Below are positions 34,240-45,543 of a stretch of DNA of 64,000 nucleotides, piece by piece. The notes below the pieces were generated by a model. It did no database searches and was not told the origin of the DNA. It saw only the letters and a program-made list of their open reading frames with translations. Position numbers and translations under genes: made by a program. The stretch spans positions 1 to 64,000 of the forward strand of contig NZ_AP024600.1 of assembly GCF_036322585.1 (NCBI RefSeq), in the 5' to 3' direction. The DNA is from Luteolibacter sp. LG18. Its GTDB lineage: Bacteria; Verrucomicrobiota; Verrucomicrobiia; Verrucomicrobiales; Akkermansiaceae. How positions within the stretch are numbered: the stretch's first letter is position 1; every line of letters begins with the position of its first letter.

Positions 34240-37200
34240 TCAAGGTGCAGGTGCGTCCACCGCATCCGCGGGCTTCTTGTCCTTCTCCGGATCTCCACTG
34301 CCCGGCTCCGAATCCGATTCATCCGATCCACCATAGCCGATCACCTCCACCACGATGATGGACGGCATGGTTTCAGCAGCCACCGGCGCATCGTTCTGAC
34401 GGGCACCAGGCTCCGTCGCGGCCGCCGTGGTCGCCGCACTGGTGTTGGAGGCGCTGGTCAGGGAACCAAGCCCCGGTCCGGACACCGACACCGATTGCGC
34501 GCCGGAACTGCTGCCACCCACGGAGATATTGCCCGCGTTCACCACCACCGCCGCGGCGATATTGAGGTTACCGGACACGCGGATGCCCGCGTCACCGGCA
34601 TCGATGGTGCCTTCGGGTGCGATCAAATCGACGTCGCTGGGAGCCACTCCTTGCACCGTGGAGAGCACGCCGATGCCGCCGCCCGTGGCCAAGCCAGCCA
34701 GGTCGGTCTTCACATCGGCGCTCTGCGGATCGATGAGCACTCGGGTAGGCGGAGCGGACTGCACCGTCTTCGACGAGGAACCGGCCGCGATGTTGCCCTT
34801 GGTGGACCAGATGATCTCATCGCCACCGCGGAGGGTGAAGATACGGGAGATCCCGAGGTCAACATTGAGGTTGGTGAACACGGAGATGTTTCCACCCGCC
34901 TCGGTGATGATACCCGGAGGCGCGAGGGGGCTGCCGATGACCGTCGTCGCCAGGGACAGCGAACCGCCGGGAGCAAGCAGCGTGATGTCTCCCCCGCTGC
35001 GGGTGCGGATGTCACGCGAGCGAGTGTTGATATCCCCGGCCCAGTCGTTGCCCGGGAACAAGGTGGCGATGGCCTCCTTGCCCGCGTCGTAGTTGCCGAA
35101 GCCCGCGCTATCCGCCTTGTTGTGGTTCCGGCCCGCATCGCGGAGCACGAGGAAGAACACCTGCAGCGCCACCTGACGCTGGCTTTCGGAGTCCATTGCG
35201 CCGAACTCCGCCGAGGTAACTCCCAGCTCCTTCAGATGCGCGGGGCCGTCACCCGCCTCCACGAACTTCGTGATGAACGAGGCGAAATCCGCATGGCTCG
35301 TGTCCAGCGACATCGCGTCCCCGATGCCAGCCGCCGCGATGATGGAAGCGCCGTCAAACGGAAGGTTCGGGTTTCGGCCGTTGCCGATGCTGGTGATGCC
35401 GGTTCCGGTGCCATTGGCGTTGTTCGCGCCAATACCCAGATCCAAGTTCCGACCCGCCAGCACCTCCAGGGTGCCCGGGCCGGAGATCTGGATGTCTCCG
35501 GCGGGCGAAAGGTCGGAGGTGATCGCATTGCCGTTCGAGATCGATTGGATCCGGTCCGCGGTTCCCATGTCGTAGGCGACGATGTCCCGGCCCGCGGCCA
35601 CCACGCTGACGTCGCTCGCGGAAACGTTCTGAAGATAGAACGAAATGTCGCGGATATCCTCGCCAGCGAGAATCCGGGCGGACTTCGCCGAATACAGGGT
35701 GAAGCCGGAAATATCGCCCTCTTCGGCGTAGATCCGGACCGGCTCGGTATCACCCTCGTGCAGCAGCCCCTTCATGTGGAGCGCCTGCTTTTGCTGGAGT
35801 CCGCCGTTCGTGGATCCCGTCTCCGTGAACAGGGCGTCGAACGACGAGAGGAAGTTGTTCTCCGTGGTTCTCGCCTTCGCCAGCACGTTGCCCGACACAC
35901 TCTGGTAGGCGAACGGATGAACGACGTTGTAGATCAAGGATGGATCGGCATCGGACAGATTGATCTGGCCGGAAGCCCAGACATGGACCGACTGCGAACC
36001 GAACGTGGTGGACCCCGCGATCTGGAGACCGCTGATCGAACCACCCGCGAGCATCTCCACCGTGCCGGTCTTCGAGGGCGACAACGTGAGGTTCCCCACG
36101 ATGTTGATATCCCCGGAGAAGGACGCGGCATGGAGGGTTCCCGGCATCAGGCCGAAAGCTTTCGAGAATGGAGTGACCGAACTTTCCGCCAGCAGCAGCC
36201 ACGGCTGGTTGGTCGACGCGGTGGGCGCGAGGCGGGGCCCGAGGCGGAGCACACGGTCATACCATGCCTGCAAGGTCGGCACCACCGGGCTGGCCGTGTT
36301 GGTATCGGGCAGCGAAACCCCGGCGCGGATGGTGATGTCTCCGCCGAGTGATTCCACGGACACGCCGCTATCCTCGCCGTAGGTCGAGAAGTAGGTCTTG
36401 TACCAGAAGCTGTTGTTGAAGCCCTGCGGCAGCAGGAACGTGTTCGCCACCGGTCCCAGCAGGACATCACCGCCAGCTGCGACGTCGAAGGTGCCTTTGC
36501 CAAGGAACAGGGTGGTCGGCAGCCATGTGGCGGAATCGAGGATATCCGCTGGTGTCTTGAGCGTCGTCAGGGAGGGACTGCGGGTCCAGTTCGTCATGAT
36601 GTCGTCCCCGGCGCTCAAGGTGCCGTGTCCGCGTTCCACATAATAAACTCCACCATCGATGTTCCGACCGGCCTTCACCGTCACATCGCCACCACCCAGC
36701 TCCACCAGCTTCGCTTCATCGGCCAGGCCCTTGGGCATTCGGGCGTTCGTCGGGGCAACCGCGTCGACATTGCTCACGTCGCGGCCTGCCACCAAGGTCA
36801 CGTTGCCGCCGCCGAGCGCGCCGATGCCCTCGAAGAAGTTGGTGAAATCCACCCACCAGGTGGTCGAACCATCTTCGCCGTAATGCGTGGTCACCGAGTT
36901 GCCCGCGGCATCCACATATCCACGGCGATAGAGCCAGTTGTTCGGCATCTGCCGTTGGGAATCCTGAATCAACTGGCCCTGCGTATTGAGGGTCAAATGG
37001 ATGATGTCGTTCCCCGCGTAGAGGTTCACGTTGCCGCCACCCACGGTGTATTGAACCGCCGATGCCGTCGTTTGCTGGACCGCCCCCAGGGTGCCCGGGG
37101 CGTTGGTGGGGCCGAACAAGCTCGGTTTCGGCACGACAAAGGTGCCGCCCAGGGTCGCATCCTCCACCAGCGTGCCTGCGGTGTAGATCGAGGCAAACGG

Positions 37201-40200
37201 GTTGAGCAAACGGATGTCCCGGCCGGTGGCAATGTCGATGTCACCACTGCCGGTGCGGATGACCTGGAACCAACCGGGATTGCTGGCCGTGGAATTCAAC
37301 GCGGCCGACGTCACCGCCGTGGAGGTGGTTCCGCTGCCGGAGGACACCGAGGCGTTGTAGGCGTTCTTGCCCAACAGCAGCGAACCCTTCCCGCTCGCGA
37401 GGCTTTCCATCGGCAACACGCGGTCGTAGTCCACCGCGGAAAGATCGGCACCCGCCACGAGGCGGTACGACCACGATTGCGAGTTCATCGGCAGCGCCCC
37501 GTTGCGCGCCTGAAGCGCGGAGAGGTAGGTGCTGGCGGTGAATCCGTCGCTGAGCGAGTTGTAGAACACCAGATCGCCCGCGGCGCGCAACGTCAGCACG
37601 CCCGGCACCAGATCGGGGCCGAAACGGAAGGTCGAGAGATTCCAATCCCCCGCCGAGGCCTGGGACGTCGCGGTGCCCAGCGTCAGATCGCCGGTGGAGT
37701 TCACGATCTCGGCGCCCGGACGGACCGTGAGCGCCGCACCCAGAGATGCATTGTGAAGCAACAGGCGGCTTTCGATGGCCGCCGAGTTCGCCGTGAACGC
37801 GATGCCATTCGCCATGACCTGGTTCTTGACCGTGGTGGAAATCACCCCGCTGCCGGTCAGATCGTAAATCTTGTAACCTTCCACCAGGATGCTCGATGCA
37901 TTCCGGATCTCACCATCGATCGCTCCCACCGCGAGATCGGTGGCACCCGCGTTCTGTGGCGCGCGCAGATGCAGAGTGCCGGTGAACTTTCCGAGGGACG
38001 CGCTGGTCGCGGTCTTGGCATCCACGCCGAGATCGATGACCGATCCGGCCTGGATCGCAATCGTCCCGCCGTTCGCACCACGGGTCTCCAACGAGACCGA
38101 GCCGCCCTTGCCCGCGGAATCGAAGCCCACTCCTGAAACATCCAGCAGCGAACCGGACGCGAGCGTGACGCCGCGCGATGCGCTCAACGCGATCGAGCCG
38201 CCGGTTTTGCCGGAGGCATCGATCGTGCCCGTGACGAGCAACGCACCCACATCCGCGGAAAGGTCGAAGTGTCCCGCCGTCGAGATGCCATCCACCAGCA
38301 CGTCTCCGGTGCGGACCCGGATCGAGCGGGTATTGTTGAAGCCTGCGGCGTTCAATTTGTCGGCCAGCACCGCCAGCGTGGGCAGGCTGCCGGTGTCCAG
38401 CGAGAAGGAGCCGCCGGCCCCCTTGGCCGCCACACCGGAAACACCACCCAGCAGCGAGGCGGTGCCATGCGCTGCCGATACCACCAGCGACCCGGCATCG
38501 CCGCCGCCCGCCTGGGCTCCAACTTCGAGATTGCCGCCGGTCGCGAGGATCACATTACCCGCATCGGACACGAGGCTGATCCGCCCGCCGCTGGTGTATT
38601 TCACCACATCCTTGAAGCGGCGCGAGAGTCCACCGGCGTCAATCGAGCCCGTCACGGACACGTCGCCGCCCGCTCCGGTCGCGTGAACTTTCACCTCCCC
38701 GCTCGGAAGCACGATACGGGAGCCGATTGCCACGCTGCTGCCTTCCAAGGTGAGTGAGGAGCCAAGACCGGCACCGGAAACCGTGCCAGCGCCGCCACTG
38801 TTTGCCACCGTCAGCGAACCGTCCGCTTTGATCCCATAGACCACGGAATTCGCGGCATAGACCACCGGGGCATCGATCTTGAGATTGCCAGTGACGTGGA
38901 ACCCTCCAGTCGCGGTGGTTTGCCCCCCCTTGGTCGCATCGAGTTCCACGTCCGTGAATCCCTTCACCACCGTGGCACCCGTGCCCAGCAGGATGGAGTC
39001 GCCATGGAACGCGAGCTTGCCCGCGGAAGAAAGCGAGGCAGCCGAAGCCGTGCCGCCTGGAAGATTGTCGATCGAGATCGTCTTCGCGTGGAAGTCCACC
39101 TCGCCACCGCCGTTCTGCAGTCCGCGGATCTCCGACGCTCGCAGAACGAGTGTGTCGATGACCGGCCTGCCGCCCACCCCCACTTCACCGACGCTGCCCG
39201 CGCCGAGGAGATCGAGCGACGAATAGCTGGCCAGCGCGAACGAACCGGCGCTGGAAAGCGAAGCCAGCGTGGAGCCCGCCAGCACCAGGCCCGCATCAGG
39301 TCCCGGAGTGATCGCGGGATCGAGCAGGAGGCTCACATGACCGCTGCTCAGCGAAAGCGATTTCGCCTCAAGCGTCGCGTTCGAGGCCAGCAACGTCTTC
39401 GAGGTCGAATCGAGCGCGAGGCCATTGCCCTTGAGCACGACATTCGCCCCGACATCCAACGTGGTGCCCGTGCCCACGACCACGCCACGGCGGATGATCG
39501 AGGACGCGTTCGCGCCACCAAGCCGCAGCAACGCTCCGTTACCGCTTCCGGTCACCGCCGCATCACCGAAGATCAAGGTATCCCCAGCCGGAACCTTGCC
39601 GGACTGCTGGACGGACGCACCATCCTCGACGTTCAGCTCGTTTTTCGAAGCGAGGATGATTTCCGAACCCGTCAAGGGAGACCCCGCGTTGTCGAGTGTG
39701 AGGTTCGTCGTCGTGACCGTAACCTTCGTGCCCTCGCTGGTGGTTTCGCGGTAGCCGCCGATGAGCAGGCTTTCCGCCCCGAATCCGGAAAGGAGGGTGG
39801 AGTCAAGCACGAGGCTACCGGGAGCAGCGGTCGTCCCGCCGCCCGAAATCACAATGTCCAGCGGGCTGCTGATATCGATCAAGCCGCCACGGAAATTCCC
39901 GGAGGCAGCCGAGGCCACCTGGCCGGCGATGGCCATCGTCTGAGTCGCAGCGAGCACCAGTTGCCCGGAATCGCCCGGCAGGCGCAGTCCACCGGTGGTG
40001 GTGAGGAAGGTGTTGGCAAGCAGCTTGGTGTATTCCGCCCGCTTCGACACTGTCTGGGCGGAGGCCACCTCGAACCGGGTTTCGATCACCGGCATTTCAA
40101 GCCCTTCCTGCAAGCCATTGAAGCGCGCGCCCGACACCAGCGCCGATCCATCCGCCATCGGCACGGTGCCGATGGCCGCAGCCGATTGCGGGGTCACCAG

Positions 40201-43200
40201 GAAAGCGCCGGGCAACAAGGCATAGCGCGCCGGGAGCAGCGTGTAGGTTCCCGCGGGCAAGCCACCACCACCATTGAGATGCACCTGGTCACCGACCTGC
40301 AGGGTGCTGTTCACGTAGCCGGCATTGCCGGACAAGGACGAGTTCTGCCCAAAGGGCGCGTAGGGAGCAAAGGAGGAATCATACCCCGGAATCACCGCGA
40401 AGCTGCCAGTGGACGCGAGGATGTCCGTACTGCCGCCGAGACCCTGCACCCAACGGTAGGCGAGCAGGTCCCCACCACCGCGGGTATCGATCTTCGAGCC
40501 CTCCTCCGTGGTCACGGAGGCACCCGCCAGCTTGATCGATTTCTGCGGAACCCCCGTCGAGGTGATGTCCACGCCCCGTGGGTCCAGCCAGGTGGTTCCA
40601 TCCAGGCTGACGCCATAGGGAATGATCACGCCCTTGCCGGTGATCGGATCGATGCCCGACACCGAGGTCAGGCTCCCTGCACCCAAGACCAACGAGTCCG
40701 TCTTGGCAAACGTCCCGCCGGACAGGACATCCGTGGGAGCGGTTCCCGATCCATCCCATCCAAGCTGGATGGTGCCGAACGGCGCGAGCAGGTTTCCGCT
40801 CTGGTGGATCGTGGAGGCATACACCGACAACGAACCGCCCGCCGACAGCGGCAGCCCTTTCGTGCCCGACTTTTCGATCGTGACCGATCCCTTGTGCAAC
40901 GTACTACCAACCTGGTAATCGAACGCCGCGATCGTGAACTTCAACGCGGTGGGAGGATAGATCCGCGCAGCCTTCAGACCCAGGTCACCGGCGATCTCCA
41001 GCGTGCCATTGCCCCGGATATCCCCGCCGTCCGCAATGAGGTCGGCCTTGCCGATGCCTTGCAGGGAGAGATAGCCCGCGTCGATGAGATCGGCGAACAC
41101 CGTCAATTCACCGGCGCCGTGGCTCGGCGCGAGGAAAACCTCCTGGCCCTGGCTGTTGAGGAAACGGAAACTCGCCTCTTCCGTCGGAGTCAGCGGCAAC
41201 TGGTTCGTCACTCCGAGCACCACGCGCGAAGCATCGAGGGTGACCGTGGAGTCCGCATACAACGCCGGGCCGGTACCCGCCGTGATCCGGCCCTTGGCAT
41301 GGATGTCCACGGCTCCGGAGAACTTCACCACGCCTCCCAGATCCAAATTGGAGAATCCACCCTGCTCGAACGACGACGCCGCAAACCGGCCGCCGCCGGA
41401 AAGACCGCTGCCGTCCGCCACCATCTGGACTCCGATCCCATGGCCCATCGTGCCCGGAATCACCGACCCATCGTTCACGACCGAGAGCGTCGGGTCGAAC
41501 GGCGAGGACAAGGTGCCGGTCGGATAAAAGCGTCCGGACGAGACCTGCAGCGTGCCCCCCGCGGCGGTCGCCCCACCGGCCTGCCCTTTCAGCGTGGCAT
41601 CCGTGAGCAACATCTGCCCGCCGGAAAGCGTGATCGTGCCACCGCTGCTGGCCACCACCGTGCTCTTGCCGCGGGTATTGTAGGGCTTGCTGGTCGTGCC
41701 GCTGACCCCGCTGGCCAGATCCGAAAGAGAACCTCCGGACTCGCCAGGCAACAAGTCGAGCGTGCCGCTGGCGCCAGAGACATCCACGACCGCGCCCTGA
41801 TCCGCCACCAGGTTTCCAGACACGGTGATCTTGCCGCCCGCGAGGACGGCTCCACGGCGCCGCCCGAAGGAATCGGGAATGAGCAAGGTGGCACCGGACG
41901 CATCCAGACGCGCATCCGATGCCAGCCAGACGGTGGTGCCCGGAGCCAGCGGATCGGTCAGCACCGGCAGCTTGCCGGCCCCGCTCACCTGGATCGTGCC
42001 GCCCGCCGCTTTCACGGAGCCGTGCACCTCCACCGTGTCACCCTTGAGCGTCACGCTTCCGAGCGCGCCGGCATCCACGGAGGAGCCGGCTTCCATGACG
42101 AGGTCACCACGCACCAGGGGCACCTGGCTGGCGTCATCCACATAGCCCACCGCGGAGAAGGAAAGACTCAACGGCGAACTCAGCCCCTCGGGCTTGACGT
42201 AGCTGGTCAAGGTCACCGGACCATCGGTGCCGATTCCGGATGCGACCCAACTCGTCACCGTGGGCTTGATCACGGTGCCACCCGCGATCACCAGCCCCGG
42301 CACCGGATCCTCGAACGTTCCCGTCGCCCGGCCAATCCCAGCCAGCGAGAACGACGAGAACCCGCCTTGATCGAAAAACGATGCATCGAGCAGCAGTCCA
42401 GTGCCCGCCGATGCCGTCCCTCCCACTTGGATGCCCATCGCTTGGATCGACAGCGATCCACCCTTGGCTCCCGAGTATCCTTTCAGCGTCGACCCCAACG
42501 TCAGCCCGCCTCCGGCAACGGATGGCAGCGTAACGTCACGACCGGTGGCCAGGGTGATCGCACCGCCGTTTCCATAGGTCACCTTGCCCGTCGCCCCCAC
42601 CTGCACACCACCGGACACATCGATCAGCGACCCGGTCGCCAGATCCGCGGAAAACGACTGGACCGTAATGGTGCCGCCGGTGTTCACCACCGGCGTCCCG
42701 GTCGCCGTCGGCACCGGGTTGCGTTCATCGGTGATCAGACCGGCGGTCGACAGCACCGCTCCAGAACCGAGGGAGAAATGACCGCGGTCCGCCTCCGCGG
42801 CAGGCACCGCCCAGCCGCCGTTCAAACGCAGCAGTTCTATCTCCGACGGAGACAGGTTGTACGCGGTCAGCGACAGGCTACCGCCCGGCGCGACCAACGC
42901 CCCATCGATCTCGATGTTCGCCCCGGAAAAGCTGATGGAACCCTTTGGAGCCGCCATCAGCGCCACTCCACTCTCCACCTTGATGTCGCCATCCGGATTG
43001 GTGATCGCCAGCGACCCGAAACCCTCGGCACCCAGAATGGAGGACGAGAGCACGACATCCTCCACCCGATCCGAGGGAAGCGCCACCGGAACGCCGGAAC
43101 CATTCACCTCATAGTCCCCCACCTTCGCCTGCTGGAGGGAGTCGGAGAACGTGATCGTCGGTGCGGCGGGCGAGAACGTGTAGGCCGTGTTGCCCACGAT

Positions 43201-45477
43201 GTGCTCCGCCGTCCAGGAAAGGTTCAGCACGGAAGCCCGCGGTGCCACCAGGCGCTGCTGCGGACCGGTGAACGTCGATCCCTTCAGGCCACCATCCAGC
43301 ACGATCGAGGACGCGGCGATGTTCAGGGTGCCACCTCCGCCCCCTTGGGTGAACCCTTCCTGATAACGGGATCCATCGGCGGCAAGCGGATTGGTGTACT
43401 GCTCGGTGACTCCCCACTTCGAGTGGGTCACCGTGTTTCCACCGAGATACACGCCATCATAGACGCGATCCGGCGTCGCTTTCGAAACATCGAAGATCTT
43501 TCCGCCCGCGACCACCCTGGACGTGTTCACGATGCCCCCGGCATAGTTCACCCAACCGCCGGAAACGTCCACGGTCGCACCGTCGCGGATCACCACCGCC
43601 TCGCCCGCGTTGAGCTTCACGGTTCCGCCCGCCACGGTCAGTTCGCCCACCGTCCGCTGGACCAGATTCACATAACCGGAAACGTCCGCCAACGGCGTGC
43701 CCACCCACGTCTTGCCATTGTAGGTGCCGGTCTGGCTGATATCGACGTAGAGCGTCGCACCGCGGAGCGCGCCATCCCTCAGCAGCGGCGAATCGGCCAG
43801 CTCGTTGCCGCGCAACTGCACCTCCACGATGTTCGAAGTCACGGAGGATGCCACATCACGGGAGCCCGAGACATCGATCACCGCTCCGGGATCCAGATCG
43901 ATCCGGCCATCGGCCCGCACGAAGGAATAGATCGTCGTCCCCGTCGAGCTGGCCGCGGGAATCGTCAGCCACTTGCCCGCGTTGACGGTGACGTTCGCGC
44001 CGGGCGCGACCAAGGTCGCACCGTTGTCGAAATGAACCTGGTTCCCGGTGATGTTGACCTGAGAAGGCAAAGCCAGCACGCTGCCAACCACCTTGTCGGT
44101 GCTCTCGTATTCCGGCCGGATGCGGGTCACGCTGTCCTCGCCGAGCGTCACGTTGCCGGTCGACTTGTTGAGGAACGCCGGGCCGAAGCTGCTGTTGGTC
44201 GGATCGTAGACCAGGTTCGCCACGGCGTCGTAGCTCGCGAGCAGGTCGATGCGGCCGTTGAACGACACGGAAGTCGTGCTGGCGATGGCCCCCATCTGGT
44301 TCACCGTCTTGCCCGCCATCGTGATGCTGGCACGCGCGGAATCGATAAGACCGGTGTTGGTGGAGGTGCCCGCGTAGGCTGCCAACGAGGACGCCGGATC
44401 GACCACCGCGCCGATCACCACGTCGATACCCCGGAGGGAGGGATCGGAGCTGTCGTGCGCCACGATCCCGACCTGGAGGCCCGCGGCGAGGATCGTCTGG
44501 CCGTCCGGAGTGGAAATGGTGCCGTTGTTCGTGACATTCGGCCCCACCAGCATCACACGACCGCCGACGTGCGCGGCGGACGAGGGAGCCGTGATGGTGG
44601 CACCCGCTTGCACGATCACATCACCGAATTTCGTGGTCGCCTCGATGTCATCCGACGCGCCCTTGTCGAGACCGTCGAAGAGAAACTGGTGGTCCGGGTT
44701 GTTGAGCAGGCCGTTCTGCACCAGGGTCGCGTTGATCGGCAGGGTCGAGGCCACCAGCGCGTGGGTGTTCACCTGCGAGCTGCCGCCGAAGATGATGCCG
44801 TTGCGGTTGATGATGTAGACCTGTCCCGGAGCCTCGATCGTCCCGAGGATCTGGGTCGGATTGGCGGTGGGGTCGTTGACCTTGTTGAAGGCGATCCACT
44901 GGCCGACGTTGCTGCCGCCGTCGCTCTGATCGAAGGTAAGCTTGGTGTTCTTTCCGACGTTGAAGGTCTTCCAGTTCAGCAGCGCCTGCTGGGCGGTTTG
45001 CTTGACGGTGACCTGCACGGTGCCGCCACTGGTCGTGCTCTGCACGGGGAGGTTCGCGCCCTGCCACAGGGTGGAGTCGGTGGGAACGCGCGGATCCACT
45101 TCCAAACCACCTGCCGCCAGACCGTCTGGAACGTCCGGCAGGAGCTGGGAGGGATTGTTCGGATTCTGGCCGAGGTTGTTCGAGCCGTTGTTCTTCGCCA
45201 GATTCCGCGCCGCGGTCTGCATCGCCTGCACCGCCTGGATCGCCTGGGTGGTCTTCGCCAGCGTGTCGCTCGGGCTGCCCGCCGCGCTCGCCGTGATCGG
45301 CGCCGGGGTATTGGTGGTCGCGGTCGCCCCCGGCGGCAACGCGTTCGTGGCGGCCCCGCCTCTCAGAAGGTCACCGCCCCGGACGACAATGGTCGTGGCC
45401 AGCGTGCAGACGACACCGAAATGGATGGCATGACGACGGGCGAAACGGCGGGGAATGAAATAGCGGCGGGGCTTCAT
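34240..45477 (-). CDS. Giant filamentous-haemagglutinin-like exoprotein (TpsA)
   Basis: A 3745-residue exported protein. An extended basic signal (MKPRRYFIPRRFARRHAIHF, then VVCTLATTIVV) is followed by a Thr/Ala/Asn-rich stretch. About residues 150-270 hold the two-partner-secretion domain: VKQTAQQALLNWKTFNVG, VGQWIAFNKV, ILGTIEAPGQVYIINRNG, IIFGGSSQVNTHALVAST. NRNG corresponds to the NPNG-type motif of FHA and HMW1. The remaining 3400 residues are Gly/Ser/Val-rich parallel beta-helix repeats (for example GSLIDVSGGVQ, TGGSIALSASRGVTLASGSL), nearly without Cys. The acidic Pro-rich end is GDPEKDKKPADAVDAPAP. The protein should be threaded out by the TpsB at 52619-54229. It is the last gene of the train; a 9-bp hairpin precedes its start. 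The opposite strand has long but unsupported open frames. Confidence 0.92.
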   Translation of the reverse strand: MKPRRYFIPRRFARRHAIHFGVVCTLATTIVVRGGDLLRGGAATNALPPGATATTNTPAPITASAAGSPSDTLAKTTQAIQAVQAMQTAARNLAKNNGSNNLGQNPNNPSQLLPDVPDGLAAGGLEVDPRVPTDSTLWQGANLPVQSTTSGGTVQVTVKQTAQQALLNWKTFNVGKNTKLTFDQSDGGSNVGQWIAFNKVNDPTANPTQILGTIEAPGQVYIINRNGIIFGGSSQVNTHALVASTLPINATLVQNGLLNNPDHQFLFDGLDKGASDDIEATTKFGDVIVQAGATITAPSSAAHVGGRVMLVGPNVTNNGTISTPDGQTILAAGLQVGIVAHDSSDPSLRGIDVVIGAVVDPASSLAAYAGTSTNTGLIDSARASITMAGKTVNQMGAIASTTSVSFNGRIDLLASYDAVANLVYDPTNSSFGPAFLNKSTGNVTLGEDSVTRIRPEYESTDKVVGSVLALPSQVNITGNQVHFDNGATLVAPGANVTVNAGKWLTIPAASSTGTTIYSFVRADGRIDLDPGAVIDVSGSRDVASSVTSNIVEVQLRGNELADSPLLRDGALRGATLYVDISQTGTYNGKTWVGTPLADVSGYVNLVQRTVGELTVAGGTVKLNAGEAVVIRDGATVDVSGGWVNYAGGIVNTSRVVAGGKIFDVSKATPDRVYDGVYLGGNTVTHSKWGVTEQYTNPLAADGSRYQEGFTQGGGGGTLNIAASSIVLDGGLKGSTFTGPQQRLVAPRASVLNLSWTAEHIVGNTAYTFSPAAPTITFSDSLQQAKVGDYEVNGSGVPVALPSDRVEDVVLSSSILGAEGFGSLAITNPDGDIKVESGVALMAAPKGSISFSGANIEIDGALVAPGGSLSLTAYNLSPSEIELLRLNGGWAVPAAEADRGHFSLGSGAVLSTAGLITDERNPVPTATGTPVVNTGGTITVQSFSADLATGSLIDVSGGVQVGATGKVTYGNGGAITLATGRDVTLPSVAGGGLTLGSTLKGYSGAKGGSLSIQAMGIQVGGTASAGTGLLLDASFFDQGGFSSFSLAGIGRATGTFEDPVPGLVIAGGTVIKPTVTSWVASGIGTDGPVTLTSYVKPEGLSSPLSLSFSAVGYVDDASQVPLVRGDLVMEAGSSVDAGALGSVTLKGDTVEVHGSVKAAGGTIQVSGAGKLPVLTDPLAPGTTVWLASDARLDASGATLLIPDSFGRRRGAVLAGGKITVSGNLVADQGAVVDVSGASGTLDLLPGESGGSLSDLASGVSGTTSKPYNTRGKSTVVASSGGTITLSGGQMLLTDATLKGQAGGATAAGGTLQVSSGRFYPTGTLSSPFDPTLSVVNDGSVIPGTMGHGIGVQMVADGSGLSGGGRFAASSFEQGGFSNLDLGGVVKFSGAVDIHAKGRITAGTGPALYADSTVTLDASRVVLGVTNQLPLTPTEEASFRFLNSQGQEVFLAPSHGAGELTVFADLIDAGYLSLQGIGKADLIADGGDIRGNGTLEIAGDLGLKAARIYPPTALKFTIAAFDYQVGSTLHKGSVTIEKSGTKGLPLSAGGSLSVYASTIHQSGNLLAPFGTIQLGWDGSGTAPTDVLSGGTFAKTDSLVLGAGSLTSVSGIDPITGKGVIIPYGVSLDGTTWLDPRGVDITSTGVPQKSIKLAGASVTTEEGSKIDTRGGGDLLAYRWVQGLGGSTDILASTGSFAVIPGYDSSFAPYAPFGQNSSLSGNAGYVNSTLQVGDQVHLNGGGGLPAGTYTLLPARYALLPGAFLVTPQSAAAIGTVPMADGSALVSGARFNGLQEGLEMPVIETRFEVASAQTVSKRAEYTKLLANTFLTTTGGLRLPGDSGQLVLAATQTMAIAGQVASAASGNFRGGLIDISSPLDIVISGGGTTAAPGSLVLDSTLLSGFGAESLLIGGYRETTSEGTKVTVTTTNLTLDNAGSPLTGSEIILASKNELNVEDGASVQQSGKVPAGDTLIFGDAAVTGSGNGALLRLGGANASSIIRRGVVVGTGTTLDVGANVVLKGNGLALDSTSKTLLASNATLEAKSLSLSSGHVSLLLDPAITPGPDAGLVLAGSTLASLSSAGSFALASYSSLDLLGAGSVGEVGVGGRPVIDTLVLRASEIRGLQNGGGEVDFHAKTISIDNLPGGTASAASLSSAGKLAFHGDSILLGTGATVVKGFTDVELDATKGGQTTATGGFHVTGNLKIDAPVVYAANSVVYGIKADGSLTVANSGGAGTVSGAGLGSSLTLEGSSVAIGSRIVLPSGEVKVHATGAGGDVSVTGSIDAGGLSRRFKDVVKYTSGGRISLVSDAGNVILATGGNLEVGAQAGGGDAGSLVVSAAHGTASLLGGVSGVAAKGAGGSFSLDTGSLPTLAVLADKLNAAGFNNTRSIRVRTGDVLVDGISTAGHFDLSADVGALLVTGTIDASGKTGGSIALSASRGVTLASGSLLDVSGVGFDSAGKGGSVSLETRGANGGTIAIQAGSVIDLGVDAKTATSASLGKFTGTLHLRAPQNAGATDLAVGAIDGEIRNASSILVEGYKIYDLTGSGVISTTVKNQVMANGIAFTANSAAIESRLLLHNASLGAALTVRPGAEIVNSTGDLTLGTATSQASAGDWNLSTFRFGPDLVPGVLTLRAAGDLVFYNSLSDGFTASTYLSALQARNGALPMNSQSWSYRLVAGADLSAVDYDRVLPMESLASGKGSLLLGKNAYNASVSSGSGTTSTAVTSAALNSTASNPGWFQVIRTGSGDIDIATGRDIRLLNPFASIYTAGTLVEDATLGGTFVVPKPSLFGPTNAPGTLGAVQQTTASAVQYTVGGGNVNLYAGNDIIHLTLNTQGQLIQDSQRQMPNNWLYRRGYVDAAGNSVTTHYGEDGSTTWWVDFTNFFEGIGALGGGNVTLVAGRDVSNVDAVAPTNARMPKGLADEAKLVELGGGDVTVKAGRNIDGGVYYVERGHGTLSAGDDIMTNWTRSPSLTTLKTPADILDSATWLPTTLFLGKGTFDVAAGGDVLLGPVANTFLLPQGFNNSFWYKTYFSTYGEDSGVSVESLGGDITIRAGVSLPDTNTASPVVPTLQAWYDRVLRLGPRLAPTASTNQPWLLLAESSVTPFSKAFGLMPGTLHAASFSGDINIVGNLTLSPSKTGTVEMLAGGSISGLQIAGSTTFGSQSVHVWASGQINLSDADPSLIYNVVHPFAYQSVSGNVLAKARTTENNFLSSFDALFTETGSTNGGLQQKQALHMKGLLHEGDTEPVRIYAEEGDISGFTLYSAKSARILAGEDIRDISFYLQNVSASDVSVVAAGRDIVAYDMGTADRIQSISNGNAITSDLSPAGDIQISGPGTLEVLAGRNLDLGIGANNANGTGTGITSIGNGRNPNLPFDGASIIAAAGIGDAMSLDTSHADFASFITKFVEAGDGPAHLKELGVTSAEFGAMDSESQRQVALQVFFLVLRDAGRNHNKADSAGFGNYDAGKEAIATLFPGNDWAGDINTRSRDIRTRSGGDITLLAPGGSLSLATTVIGSPLAPPGIITEAGGNISVFTNLNVDLGISRIFTLRGGDEIIWSTKGNIAAGSSSKTVQSAPPTRVLIDPQSADVKTDLAGLATGGGIGVLSTVQGVAPSDVDLIAPEGTIDAGDAGIRVSGNLNIAAAVVVNAGNISVGGSSSGAQSVSVSGPGLGSLTSASNTSAATTAAATEPGARQNDAPVAAETMPSIIVVEVIGYGGSDESDSEPGSGDPEKDKKPADAVDAPAP

Positions 45478-45495
45478 GGCGGGTACAAGCGGATG

Positions 45496-45516
45496 CCCCG
45501 GTGGTCGCCACCGGGG
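45496..45516 (-). promoter_or_regulatory. Hairpin in the leader just before tpsA
   Basis: A perfect 9-bp GC stem (CCCCGGTGG / CCACCGGGG) with a three-base loop lies 18 bp upstream of the TpsA start and after the PpiC stop. Beside it, GAAAAGCGTTA occurs twice in direct repeat (45524-45534 and 45536-45546), the second copy covering the PpiC stop codon. No T-run follows, so it may tune translation or transcript processing at the start of the giant gene. Confidence 0.4.
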
Positions 45517-45543
45517 ACGTTCAGAAAAGCGTTACGAAAAGCG